Shown piece by piece: positions 27,382-35,305 of a stretch of 64,000 nt of DNA. The position numbers were made by a program, and so were the translations under genes. A model generated the notes under the pieces. It was given only the letters and a program-made list of their open reading frames with translations. It ran no database searches and was not told the origin of the DNA. The stretch's first letter is position 1; the number at the start of each line of letters is the position of its first letter. This DNA is from Lentibacillus siamensis (GTDB taxonomy: Bacteria > Bacillota > Bacilli > Bacillales > Amphibacillaceae): NCBI RefSeq assembly GCF_039522605.1, contig NZ_BAAADS010000018.1:62001-126000 (forward strand), in the 5' to 3' direction.

Positions 27382-27413
27382 AAGAGTGCCATTATAAATG
27401 GCGCTCTTTTTTG
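27382..27413 (+). terminator. Terminator of the DUF485-symporter operon
   Basis: AGAGTGCCATT-ATAA-ATGGCGCTCT followed by TTTTTT, with one T-G wobble, 18 bases after the symporter stop. Confidence 0.88.
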
Positions 27414-27518
27414 CTGGATTATTTGTAAGAGGGAGTAATGACTCGCAAGTCCGCTGAGGCTGTTGAAAGGACTGTTTTCCCTGTGAAGGACCGTATTCCC
27501 CTAGCACATTCTTTTCAG

Positions 27519-27551
27519 AAAAAGGGTCAGTCCGCTCAACTGACCCTTTTT
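27519..27551 (-). terminator. Terminator of the flavodoxin gene, possibly bidirectional
   Basis: AAAAAGGGTCAGT-CCGCTCA-ACTGACCCTTTTT is a perfect stem with A and T runs on both sides. It ends six bases from the flavodoxin stop, and because of its symmetry it can also stop plus-strand transcripts. Confidence 0.88.
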
Positions 27552-27556
27552 GTGCA

Positions 27557-28006
27557 TTATGCCAATTTTTGCAGTAAGCCTTCCGCATACTGCTTGCACG
27601 TCTCAATATCTTTTTTATCCGGCTCCAGCTCAATTTTCAGCTTTTCGCCATATAATTCTGCACCGCGTTCTGAAACCTTCGTTGCTAACGTGTCAAGCGC
27701 AGCACCATAAACGGGGTAGAACGAATCACAGGATCCGAAAACACCAATCAATTTTCCTGCCAGATCAACGTTATCCAGCTCATCATAAAAATCTTCTACC
27801 TCAAACGGCAGGTCATCGTCCCACGTGTAAGAGCCTATCAGAATTCCATCATATTCAAGCATGTTCTGAGCACTGTCGAGCGGTTCAAAATCAAATGACC
27901 TCTGATCCGCTTCATGCCCAAGTTCACGGATATGGTCACACATCGCTTCTGCCATCATCTCCGTACTGCCGGTCATACTTGCATATATCACTAAAATTTT
28001 TGCCAT
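27557..28006 (-). CDS. Flavodoxin
   Basis: This protein of about 149 aa is a short-chain flavodoxin: VIYASMTGSTEMMAEAM is the FMN phosphate-binding loop, SYTWDDDLP and FGSCDSFYP are the two isoalloxazine loops. It is a cytosolic electron carrier replacing ferredoxin when iron is scarce, as YkuN/YkuP do in Bacillus subtilis. The start is the ATG at 28006 (MAKILVIY) behind AGGGGAG. A Fur-box-like sequence lies about 50 bases upstream. Confidence 0.92.
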   Translation of the reverse strand: MAKILVIYASMTGSTEMMAEAMCDHIRELGHEADQRSFDFEPLDSAQNMLEYDGILIGSYTWDDDLPFEVEDFYDELDNVDLAGKLIGVFGSCDSFYPVYGAALDTLATKVSERGAELYGEKLKIELEPDKKDIETCKQYAEGLLQKLA

Positions 28007-28056
28007 CAGCATACATCTCCCCTGTGTCATGATTACATCTATATTATACGTTGGAA

Positions 28057-28071
28057 TGAGAATGATTTTCA
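28057..28071 (-). promoter_or_regulatory. Fur box upstream of the flavodoxin gene
   Basis: TGAGAATGATTTTCA has the 7-1-7 Fur layout TGANAAT-N-ATTNTCA and lies 51-65 bases from the flavodoxin start. It predicts induction by iron limitation, in keeping with ykuNOP in Bacillus subtilis (family knowledge). Confidence 0.75.
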
Positions 28072-28196
28072 ATTAAATAGCGCTTGAATTCATGAATCTT
28101 TTGTGAATGAAGAAATATGGAACAAAATTGCATTGCCATGGGAAATTTGGTAATGTTAAATATCGTAATTATGTCTAATATTTTATTGGGGGCACC

Positions 28197-29669
28197 ATGA
28201 AAAAAATCTCGAAAGTATTTTTTATTACATTATTTCTAGTCGTAATTGCGGTTGCACTGGGGGTAGCATTCCCAGAAAAGTTTGAAACGATTACCGGAAA
28301 TATCAAATCTTTTGTGGCAACTTCTTTTGGGTGGTATTACATGCTTTTATTATCCGCCTTGGTTATACTGGCAATCTTTTTTGCAGTCAGTCCATATGGC
28401 AGAATCCGATTGGGAAAAGATCACGAAAGGCCTGATTTCTCCACAGCGTCATGGGTCGCCATGCTGTTTTCTGCCGGCATGGGAATCGGACTTGTTTTTT
28501 ATGGTGCTGCTGAACCTCTCTTCCATTACATGTCCAATGCGCCACTGGCAGAAGAAGGATCAAATAAGGCATTTAAACAGGGGCTGTCGTACGCATATTT
28601 CCACTGGGGGCTCCATGTTTGGGCAATGTACGGCGTTACGGCACTTTCATTAGCTTTCTTCCAATTCCGAAAAGATGAACCCGGATTAATTTCATCGACA
28701 TTGAAACCGTTGTTTGGTGACAAGATGAACGGACCGCTGGGTGTTCTGATTGATGTACTGGCAGTTTTTGCAACGGTATTCGGAGTTGCAACATCACTTG
28801 GCTTTGGTGCCGTGCAAATCAATGGCGGCCTATCCCATTTATTTGGTTTTGACGTTGGCTTTACATCACAATTTATCATTATATCCATCGTGACCATCCT
28901 GTTTTTAATATCGGCATGGTCCGGCTTAAGCAAAGGAATAAAGTACTTGTCGAACGCGAACATGGTGCTGGCAGTAATCCTGCTGATTGTCGTTCTGGTT
29001 GTCGGTCCAACATTGCTGATTCTGAACATGTTCACGGAAACGTTCGGCCTTTATTTTCAACATATTATTCAGATGAGCTTCCGTACCGCTCCATTGGAAG
29101 GAGACAACCGGGGATGGCTCGACAGCTGGACCATCTTCTATTGGGCATGGTGGATTTCCTGGGCACCATTTGTCGGAATGTTCATCGCTCGTATTTCCCG
29201 CGGCCGGACCATTCGGCAATTTATTACCGGTGTACTGATTTTACCGACACTGATCGTTTCCATCTGGTTTGCCGCATTCGGGACAACTGCCGGCAATGTG
29301 CAAAACAGCGGGGTTGATCTGACACAATATGCAACAGAGCTTGTTTTATTCAATATGTTCGATCAGCTGCCATTATCCATTGTGTTATCGATTGTAGCCA
29401 TTCTGCTGATTGGGTCCTTTTTTATCACTTCAGCCGACTCGGCAACATTTGTACTCGGCATGCAGTCAACGAATGGCTCCTTGGAACCGCCAAACACGGT
29501 TAAAGTAGTGTGGGGTATCGCACAATCGGCGGTAGCGCTGATTTTGCTGTATGTCGGCGGTTTGGCGGCTATTCAAAATACCATCATCATAGCCGCACTG
29601 CCATTTTCATTTGTAATGATATTAATGGTAATTGCGTTATTCCGCGCATTGAATAAGGAAATAAGATAG
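28197..29669 (+). CDS. BCCT family transporter (glycine betaine/choline type)
   Basis: This 490-aa, 12-helix membrane carrier has the BCCT signature region FYWAWWISWAPFVGMFIARI and the aromatic binding-site helix. GMGIGLVFYGAAEPLFHY corresponds to the Gly-rich substrate-binding helix. These are sodium- or proton-coupled importers of betaine, choline or carnitine, used for osmoprotection (OpuD-like). At 490 aa it lacks the long C-terminal osmosensory extension of BetP. Substrate not certain. It is a single gene ending in a strong terminator. Confidence 0.92.
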   Translation: MKKISKVFFITLFLVVIAVALGVAFPEKFETITGNIKSFVATSFGWYYMLLLSALVILAIFFAVSPYGRIRLGKDHERPDFSTASWVAMLFSAGMGIGLVFYGAAEPLFHYMSNAPLAEEGSNKAFKQGLSYAYFHWGLHVWAMYGVTALSLAFFQFRKDEPGLISSTLKPLFGDKMNGPLGVLIDVLAVFATVFGVATSLGFGAVQINGGLSHLFGFDVGFTSQFIIISIVTILFLISAWSGLSKGIKYLSNANMVLAVILLIVVLVVGPTLLILNMFTETFGLYFQHIIQMSFRTAPLEGDNRGWLDSWTIFYWAWWISWAPFVGMFIARISRGRTIRQFITGVLILPTLIVSIWFAAFGTTAGNVQNSGVDLTQYATELVLFNMFDQLPLSIVLSIVAILLIGSFFITSADSATFVLGMQSTNGSLEPPNTVKVVWGIAQSAVALILLYVGGLAAIQNTIIIAALPFSFVMILMVIALFRALNKEIR

Positions 29670-29670
29670 C

Positions 29671-29715
29671 AAAAAGCAGGTATCGTCCAGAGAAAGGATG
29701 ATACCTGCTTTTACT
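29671..29715 (+). terminator. Terminator of the BCCT gene, bidirectional
   Basis: AAAAAGCAGGTATCGTCC ... GGATGATACCTGCTTTT: a long stem with one mismatch, flanked by A and T runs. It can also serve the convergent rbsK transcript. Confidence 0.9.
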
Positions 29716-29746
29716 ATTGCGGTTGTTCACTCTCGGGCGGAAAGTT

Positions 29747-29809
29747 CTATCAGCGAAAAATCACTTTCTATCAGCAACTTCAGCTGCCCTATAGCATCAG
29801 TATTTCCGA
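29747..29809 (+). repeat. Short remnant of a 21-bp repeat array
   Basis: CTAT starts units at 29747, 29768 and 29789, exactly 21 bp apart, with CTATCAGC in the first two. It is in the same orientation and has the same ATCAGC core as arrays B and C. Only about three units; it lies between the convergent BCCT and rbsK genes. Confidence 0.6.
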
Positions 29810-29816
29810 TTTTGCG

Positions 29817-30692
29817 TCAGGTCCCGGTCAAAAAAGCGTCCAGTTCTTTCCGTGTTGGCATTCCTTCCTGTGCACCAACTTTTTGAACCGCAAGTGCAGC
29901 CGCTCCATTCGCGAATCGGATCGCTTCATAAACGTCCTTTCCTTCAGCCAGGGCGACGGCAAGCGCCCCGTTAAATGCGTCCCCTGCACCAGTCGTATCA
30001 AGTGTTTCCACCGGATAAGCTGGGATGAGTTGTTCTTGGTAAGAAACACCTGAACTCCCTTTCGTAACAATCAGCTTGGATTGCAGCCGTTCAAGAACCG
30101 AAACATCAACATCCGTAAATAATTTGGTTGCTTCTGTCTCATTCGGCGTGATATAGGCAGCTTTAAGCCAATATTCATCCGGCAGTTCAGCAGCTGGTGC
30201 CGGGTTTATAATAAGTGGCGTGCCGACTGCAGCACACAGATCGATTGCATCCATGATGGCGGAAAGCGGCAGTTCAAACTGAATGAGCACCACATCGCTT
30301 GTGCGAATCACCTCATTAAATTCAGTTATATATGCCGCATCAACAGTATGGTTGGCACCTGGAGCAACGATAATACGATTATCATTGTTGGAGATGGTAA
30401 TCGAGGCAATGCCGGTGCTGGTATCGGGATTTTGCCCTACGCCATCTGCCTGAATGCCCTCACGTTCAAACATGGCCATCATTTCCGTTCCAAATGCGTC
30501 CATCCCGACTTTCCCAACCATCTGAATCTGTGCCCCAAGCCTTGCAGCGGATACTGCCTGATTCGCTCCTTTGCCGCCGGGTTTTGTCTCGAACGATTTT
30601 CCGATGACGGTTTCACCTTGCTGCGGAAAATCATCCGTTATCGTAATCAGATCCATATTGATACTGCCAATCACTGTAATGACAGGCTTCAT
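29817..30692 (-). CDS. rbsK: Ribokinase
   Basis: This 291-aa PfkB-family kinase phosphorylates D-ribose to ribose 5-phosphate in the cytosol. It has GSINMDLITITDDFPQQGET at the N terminus, KPGGKGANQAVSAARLGA (first PfkB signature) and LDTTGAGDAFNGALAVALAE with the catalytic Asp in GAGD. Length matches RbsK (about 293 aa). AAGGGGGAATTGAG precedes the ATG. It begins 12 bases after the nucleoside hydrolase gene, so the two form an operon that would salvage the ribose released from nucleosides. No ribose ABC transporter is adjacent. Confidence 0.93.
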   Translation of the reverse strand: MKPVITVIGSINMDLITITDDFPQQGETVIGKSFETKPGGKGANQAVSAARLGAQIQMVGKVGMDAFGTEMMAMFEREGIQADGVGQNPDTSTGIASITISNNDNRIIVAPGANHTVDAAYITEFNEVIRTSDVVLIQFELPLSAIMDAIDLCAAVGTPLIINPAPAAELPDEYWLKAAYITPNETEATKLFTDVDVSVLERLQSKLIVTKGSSGVSYQEQLIPAYPVETLDTTGAGDAFNGALAVALAEGKDVYEAIRFANGAAALAVQKVGAQEGMPTRKELDAFLTGT

Positions 30693-30704
30693 CTCAATTC
30701 CCCC

Positions 30705-31640
30705 TTAGCTGCTGTACGTCGTTAAAGCACGGTAAAACAGATCCCAGAATTTTTTCGGGTCCAGTTTGCCGGCGAATTTGGCATTTACATGATCCGAAGC
30801 GACCCCTTTGTGCACACATGTCATCCCATACGTAAATTCACCTTTTGTTTCCACATCAACATGAACCGGCTCCAATTGAAAAATGGATGGATCGATCAGA
30901 TAAGCCACAGGGCACGGGTCATGGATAGCTGCACTGGTACGTCCAAGCAATCCCTGATAAGCATTCAAATAAAAGGTCAACATATCGCTGACCGCCGTTG
31001 CTACCGGGTTTCCAATTGCCCTGATTTCCTCGATTGTTTCTGCATTTGCCCGTGCCTGATGGGTCACATCGAGTCCGAACATGGCAATTGGTGCACCACT
31101 TTCAAAGACAATTTTAGCTGCTTCTGCATCGGCAAATATGTTAAACTCAGCTGCCGGAGTTCTGTTGCCATATGTACCGCCGCCCATCAGCACAATCTCC
31201 CTGATTTTCGGAATAATCCCCGGCTCTTTTCTGATTGCCATCGCAATATTTGTCAACGGCCCCGTAGGTACAAGTGTAATAGCTTCCTCTGATGCAAGCA
31301 GTTTTTCGATAATCAGGTCAGCGCCATGTACCCTGACCGTTTGTTTCACCGGCTGCTCCGGCATAGCCGTGCCATCCAGCCCGCTTTTTCCGTGAATATC
31401 CGCAGCAATCAGCATCTCGCGCACAAGTGGCCTCGAAGCCCCTTTTGCGACTGGAACATCTTTTAATTCCAGCAAATCACAAAGCCGGAGAGCATTCCGT
31501 GTATTTTTGTCCACATCGACATTCCCTGCAACAGTCGTAATCGCTTCAATCCGCAAATTGCTAATGCTTGATGCGGCGAGCATCAGGGCCATCGCGTCAT
31601 CTTGGCCGGGATCACAATCAATCATAATTTTTCGGTTCAT
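30705..31640 (-). CDS. Nucleoside hydrolase (inosine-uridine preferring type)
   Basis: This 311-aa enzyme starts MNRKIMIDCDPGQDDAMALM, the DxDPGxDD calcium/ribose-binding motif of nucleoside hydrolases. It has EIVLMGG, AEFNIFADAEAA and FGLDVTHQA further on. It cleaves N-glycosidic bonds of purine or pyrimidine ribonucleosides to base plus ribose. Exact preference (RihA/B/C type) unknown. Operon with rbsK. GGAG precedes the ATG. Confidence 0.92.
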   Translation of the reverse strand: MNRKIMIDCDPGQDDAMALMLAASSISNLRIEAITTVAGNVDVDKNTRNALRLCDLLELKDVPVAKGASRPLVREMLIAADIHGKSGLDGTAMPEQPVKQTVRVHGADLIIEKLLASEEAITLVPTGPLTNIAMAIRKEPGIIPKIREIVLMGGGTYGNRTPAAEFNIFADAEAAKIVFESGAPIAMFGLDVTHQARANAETIEEIRAIGNPVATAVSDMLTFYLNAYQGLLGRTSAAIHDPCPVAYLIDPSIFQLEPVHVDVETKGEFTYGMTCVHKGVASDHVNAKFAGKLDPKKFWDLFYRALTTYSS

Positions 31641-31692
31641 CCCCTATACGCTCCTTTTTAAAATGTTTGCATGCATCATACTCCGGTTTTAA

Positions 31693-31777
31693 TTAGAAAA
31701 CTTGGTTGTCATCATGCCTTTAGGTGACAGCCTTCGTTGCACTTATGCAGTAAGAAAGTTTTATACTTATCTGCCAA
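31693..31777 (+). repeat. Dispersed hairpin element, copy 3 of 4
   Basis: Same element as copies 1, 2 and 4, starting 53 bases upstream of the nucleoside hydrolase start codon. ATCATG replaces ACCAAG, which breaks the first hairpin, while the second is kept through a G-U pair (GTCATC with GGTGAC). The 3' part is slightly shorter. Confidence 0.85.
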
Positions 31778-31830
31778 TGAAAAGACAACTGTATCATAGT
31801 GCTGCCCGTCAAACATATACGTTCCCCTAC

Positions 31831-31865
31831 AAAAATGTGGTGTGATTATATCTTATCACACCACA
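31831..31865 (-). terminator. Terminator of the 45-aa protein gene
   Basis: Minus strand TGTGGTGTGAT-AAGATATA-ATCACACCACA followed by TTTTT: perfect 11-bp stem, 11 bases after the stop codon at 31876. Confidence 0.9.
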
Positions 31866-31875
31866 TTCGCATCCG

Positions 31876-32013
31876 TTATTCTTCTTTCCTGCTGACAAAT
31901 TGATTCGGTTCGTCACCGCCACGGGAGTTGCTGTTTTTATACTGGCTCTTTCTGCCATTACGGTGTTCCCCGTGGTTTTTGTTTTCTTTAAATTGATTGT
32001 TTTTCTCAGCCAT
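31876..32013 (-). CDS. Small hydrophilic protein, 45 aa
   Basis: The product starts MAEKNNQFKENKNHGEHRNG and ends FVSRKEE. It is rich in Asn, Lys, Arg, Glu and Gly, with no hydrophobic segment and no Cys. AGAAAGGGGTGCACG precedes the ATG, and a perfect terminator follows the stop, so it looks like a real single-gene unit. I know no family. The composition is reminiscent of small spore or stress proteins, but nothing proves that. It lies just downstream of desR on the same strand. Confidence 0.65.
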   Translation of the reverse strand: MAEKNNQFKENKNHGEHRNGRKSQYKNSNSRGGDEPNQFVSRKEE

Positions 32014-32069
32014 CGTGCACCCCTTTCTGCAGGTTCACACCTAGCTTTTGACAATCAAAATCCGATTAT

Positions 32070-32669
32070 TCACTTCATCCAGCCCTTTTCCTTAAAACGG
32101 GAGATGGCTTCAATCCGATTACTGACCTCCAGTTTCTCCAAAATCACGGAAACATAGTTGCGGACAGTCCCGGTTGTAATAAAAAGCTCTGCTGCTATTT
32201 CTTTCGTGTTTTTACCCCCAGCAATCAGCTTCAGCACCTGTTCTTCACGATCTGTCAGCGGATTTTCATTGTCATATGCCATGTCAACAAGTTCCGGAGC
32301 ATAAATCCGTCTGCCATTCATGATTGTCCGAATCGAACTTGCCAATTCCTCACTAGGACTGTCTTTAAGCAAATAACCGCTGACTCTCGCTTTTCTGGCA
32401 CGTGCAAAATAACCCGTCCGCGCAAACGTGGTTAAAACAATTACATGACATGGATCATCTTTCAATTCCTCCGCTGCATCAAGACCTGACTTAAGGGGCA
32501 TTTCAATATCCATCATACAAATATCCGGTTGGTGCCGTCTCACCAGGGTCAGCGCTTCCTCACCATTTACCGCCGTACCTACAACTTCCATATCGTCTTC
32601 CAAGTCAAGCAGTGAACCAAGCGCTCCCAGCAGCATGCGCTGATCTTCAGCTATTACAATTCGTATCAC
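32070..32669 (-). CDS. desR: Response regulator DesR
   Basis: This 199-aa NarL/LuxR-type regulator has a receiver with Asp54 (DICMMDIEMP) and a C-terminal helix-turn-helix (NPLTDREEQVLKLIAGGKNTKEIAAELF, written here in parts: LTDREEQVLKLIAGG and TKEIAAELFITTGTVRN). Length and phospho-acceptor position equal those of Bacillus subtilis DesR. Phospho-DesR activates the desaturase gene after membrane ordering in the cold (established). The start overlaps the DesK stop (ATGA). Confidence 0.93.
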   Translation of the reverse strand: MIRIVIAEDQRMLLGALGSLLDLEDDMEVVGTAVNGEEALTLVRRHQPDICMMDIEMPLKSGLDAAEELKDDPCHVIVLTTFARTGYFARARKARVSGYLLKDSPSEELASSIRTIMNGRRIYAPELVDMAYDNENPLTDREEQVLKLIAGGKNTKEIAAELFITTGTVRNYVSVILEKLEVSNRIEAISRFKEKGWMK

Positions 32670-33802
32670 AAACGCTCCTCCTGTCCCGTCTGCTGAATCA
32701 CATTAGGCACGCGAATGATGATTCGTGTACCGTTTTTCACAACAATTTCAAGGGTCCCATTCATAAACTCCAGCCGCTCACGCATCCCTTGCAGCCCATT
32801 TTCTCCCGAGGAACCCGCCTTTTCGGAAATACCGATTCCATTATCCTCCACCTTCATCATCAATTCATCAGACGATTGCACTATCGTAACGTTACATACC
32901 GATGCCTGGCTATGTTTGACCACATTGGTAACAGCTTCTTTCAGACACATACTCAGAACGTTTTCTACCAATGGCGGGGCAGCCGTCAATTCCGGACTCC
33001 CCTCCAGCTGAAAATCCATCTGTGCAGCGTCCAACACTTGCTGAACCCGAACTGTTTCATCACGCAGACTAGCACCTTTCATATCGGAAACAAGCTCACG
33101 GACTTCTTTTAAAGCCGTTCGTGCGGTATGGTGAATGTCAGTAATTTCACTCCTTGCCTTTTCAGGTTTTACATCCATCACTTTATTTGCCAGGTCACTT
33201 TTTAACCCGATCAGTGAAAGTTTTTGACCCAGTGTGTCATGCAAATCACGGGCAATGCGCTGACGCTCCTCAAGTACCACTAACTGGGATAACCGTTGAT
33301 TAGCATCTTTCAGCTGATTTTCCAGCCGCTCACGCTTGTTGCGGTTGTAGATAGTTATCGGCAGAAGAATAACTCCGATCACACTAATAATAATGAATGG
33401 CAGTTGTGACATAAAATCATCATTTTGTGTAAAAAAACCAATACTGACTGCTGCTAAAGTGGTGGCCAGATGAACAGCATAAAGTGAAATAAACACGGTT
33501 TTATTCTGTAAATTTCCGATATAAAAGGCCAAAAACAAGCCGAAGTAAACATAGCCAAGAAGTACAGTCATCACAACACTGATCGCCATTTCTATACTCA
33601 CTGAAATGTAAGCCGTCCATCCCTCTGATAAAAAGGAAACCCGGTATGCAGTGAAAAAAAGCACGATCATCAGAATACCGAAAATAATGGCAAACGTGGA
33701 GGACGACCGGAACACAAAGTAAAAAGGCAGTACACAAAAGATAATCCACGCATAAATACTGAGGCCGGTGTTCTTGGGAATAATATGATACCAGTTCTGC
33801 AT
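32666..33802 (-). CDS. desK: Thermosensor histidine kinase DesK
   Basis: This 378-aa kinase has four to five membrane helices in the first 152 residues (the membrane-thickness sensor). A charged linker leads to the dimerisation helix EERQRIARDLHDTLGQKLSL with His188, the same number as in Bacillus subtilis DesK. The ATP-binding domain has the N box LKEAVTNVVKHSQ and the G box ENGLQGMRERLEF. AGAAAGGGTGGACCGCT precedes the ATG at 33802; an upstream GTG/ATG extension is unlikely. Switches from phosphatase to kinase when the bilayer becomes ordered (family knowledge). Confidence 0.93.
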   Translation of the reverse strand: MQNWYHIIPKNTGLSIYAWIIFCVLPFYFVFRSSSTFAIIFGILMIVLFFTAYRVSFLSEGWTAYISVSIEMAISVVMTVLLGYVYFGLFLAFYIGNLQNKTVFISLYAVHLATTLAAVSIGFFTQNDDFMSQLPFIIISVIGVILLPITIYNRNKRERLENQLKDANQRLSQLVVLEERQRIARDLHDTLGQKLSLIGLKSDLANKVMDVKPEKARSEITDIHHTARTALKEVRELVSDMKGASLRDETVRVQQVLDAAQMDFQLEGSPELTAAPPLVENVLSMCLKEAVTNVVKHSQASVCNVTIVQSSDELMMKVEDNGIGISEKAGSSGENGLQGMRERLEFMNGTLEIVVKNGTRIIIRVPNVIQQTGQEERL

Positions 33803-33846
33803 AGCGGTCCACCCTTTCTGCTTCCTTAAAGTATACCAAACAGATA

Positions 33847-33871
33847 GCCCTCCCATACAATATGGAAGGGC
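33847..33871 (-). other. Hairpin between des and desK
   Basis: Minus strand GCCCTTCCATA-TTG-TATGGGAGGGC: an 11-bp stem with one G-U pair, 18 bases after the des stop and 45 bases before the desK start. No strong T run follows, so it may be a partial terminator or mRNA-processing hairpin that lowers desKR expression relative to des. Confidence 0.6.
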
Positions 33872-33888
33872 AGGTTACCAAACTTTAT

Positions 33889-34941
33889 TTATTTTTCCTG
33901 GACAGCTTTTCTTCCAGTTCCCATTTGTATTCCGTTTTTTCGTTTACGCAAAATTTCTTTTACTTCCCTGAAGCTGACAAATGATTTGCTTGCCTCATCG
34001 TACAATCGGAACCGAATCGATTGCAGGCTGGACACCAATGTGATGGTTGTCGCCTTTTGCAGCGGTGGTGTTGATTCATGTGCCTCTTCCAATTTATAGT
34101 TAGGAACTCGCGGGCTTAAATGGTGTACATGATGAAAGCCGATACTTCCGGTCATCCATTGCATTACCTTTGGAAGCTTATAATAGGAACTTCCATCAAC
34201 TGCAGCTTTCACAAAATCCCATTCACTTTCATTCTCAAAATAGGAATCCTCAAACTGATGCTGGACATAAAACAACCAAATACCCAGTGATCCTGACAGA
34301 AATAGGATTGGCAGCTGTATGATTAAAAAAGCCTGCCAGCCGATGGCCCAAATCAGCGCTGCATAAATAACAGCAATCGATGCGTTAATCAAATACGTAT
34401 TCCATCGTTCTTTCGGTTTTGCTCCTTTTCGATTGAAACGATTCGACAATAAGAAAAGGTAAAGCGGACCCAAGCCGAACATAACAAGCGGATTTCGGTA
34501 CAGCCGGTATGCCAATCTTCCCCAAAAGGATGCTTCAGCATATTCATCCACAGTCATCACCCACACATCACCGGTTCCCCGTTTATCCAGGTTGCTGCTT
34601 GTTGCGTGGTGAATGGCATGACTCCGTTTCCATTTTTCAAAAGCGAACAATGTAATAATCCCCGTTAACGTTCCAACAATCCTGTTTGCCTTCTTATTCT
34701 TGAAAAAGGATTGGTGGGTACAGTCGTGGAAAATAATAAAAATACGAATGACAAACCCTGATGCCACAACGGCAAGTCCCAGTGTCAGCCATACCGAAAC
34801 CGATAGACTCTGATACGCAAGAAACCAAAGTAAAAAGAACGGCAGTAGTGTGTTCAATAGTTGTTTAATACTGGCTTTCATATCCGGTGTTGCAAACGAA
34901 GCAACACTCTTTTTTAATTGTGCCTGTTTTTGTTTACTCAT
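33889..34941 (-). CDS. des: Membrane fatty acid desaturase Des
   Basis: This 350-aa membrane desaturase has the three His boxes: HDCTH (residues 72-76), HAIHH (108-112) and HHVHH (about 272-276). These hold the di-iron centre, and four or more helices flank them. It introduces a cis double bond (delta-5 in Bacillus subtilis Des) into membrane phospholipid acyl chains in the cold. Length equals B. subtilis Des (352 aa). The start is the ATG at 34941 (MSKQKQ) behind GGGAGG; in-frame ATG codons at 34944 and 34971 fit less well. Followed by desK and desR in the same order as in B. subtilis. Confidence 0.93.
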   Translation of the reverse strand: MSKQKQAQLKKSVASFATPDMKASIKQLLNTLLPFFLLWFLAYQSLSVSVWLTLGLAVVASGFVIRIFIIFHDCTHQSFFKNKKANRIVGTLTGIITLFAFEKWKRSHAIHHATSSNLDKRGTGDVWVMTVDEYAEASFWGRLAYRLYRNPLVMFGLGPLYLFLLSNRFNRKGAKPKERWNTYLINASIAVIYAALIWAIGWQAFLIIQLPILFLSGSLGIWLFYVQHQFEDSYFENESEWDFVKAAVDGSSYYKLPKVMQWMTGSIGFHHVHHLSPRVPNYKLEEAHESTPPLQKATTITLVSSLQSIRFRLYDEASKSFVSFREVKEILRKRKNGIQMGTGRKAVQEK

Positions 34942-35033
34942 CATTTCCTCCCAAAACGTACGAAATACCATCTCATAACTTATTTTAAAGAAGTTATAAA
35001 CACTGTTGTAGACATAAACGTCAAGGAGTGGGT

Positions 35034-35047
35034 ATGACAGTTGTCAT
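35034..35047. promoter_or_regulatory. Palindrome upstream of des, candidate DesR operator
   Basis: ATGACA-GT-TGTCAT is an exact 6-2-6 inverted repeat about 95 bases upstream of the des start codon, in the divergent des/inhA gap. NarL-type regulators commonly bind such sites. Assignment to DesR is inference. Confidence 0.45.
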
Positions 35048-35189
35048 GGTTTCATCTGTTTCCAGTATTCAGATATACATATTTTCACACGTATACCCCT
35101 CCGTTATGCAGCTAAACACGCGACACTACTATAGGCCTATTCCATATATAGATATTTTTTACTATTTTAGCAATATTCCTTTGAAAATA

Positions 35190-35218
35190 TTTACAATATT
35201 CATTCACAGCTATATCAT
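35190..35218 (+). promoter_or_regulatory. Likely promoter of the immune inhibitor A gene
   Basis: TTTACA at 35190 and TATCAT at 35213, separated by 17 bases, about 88 bases upstream of the start codon. Good match to a sigma-A promoter. A long leader with GCAAAGGGGGAGGG follows. Confidence 0.55.
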
Positions 35219-35305
35219 TAGTATTGTGAGATTAATAGATTTTGCAAAGGGGGAGGGACAGCGGGAATTCTGAAGATCATAACTTAGAAAAATAGGGGGA
35301 GTTTG

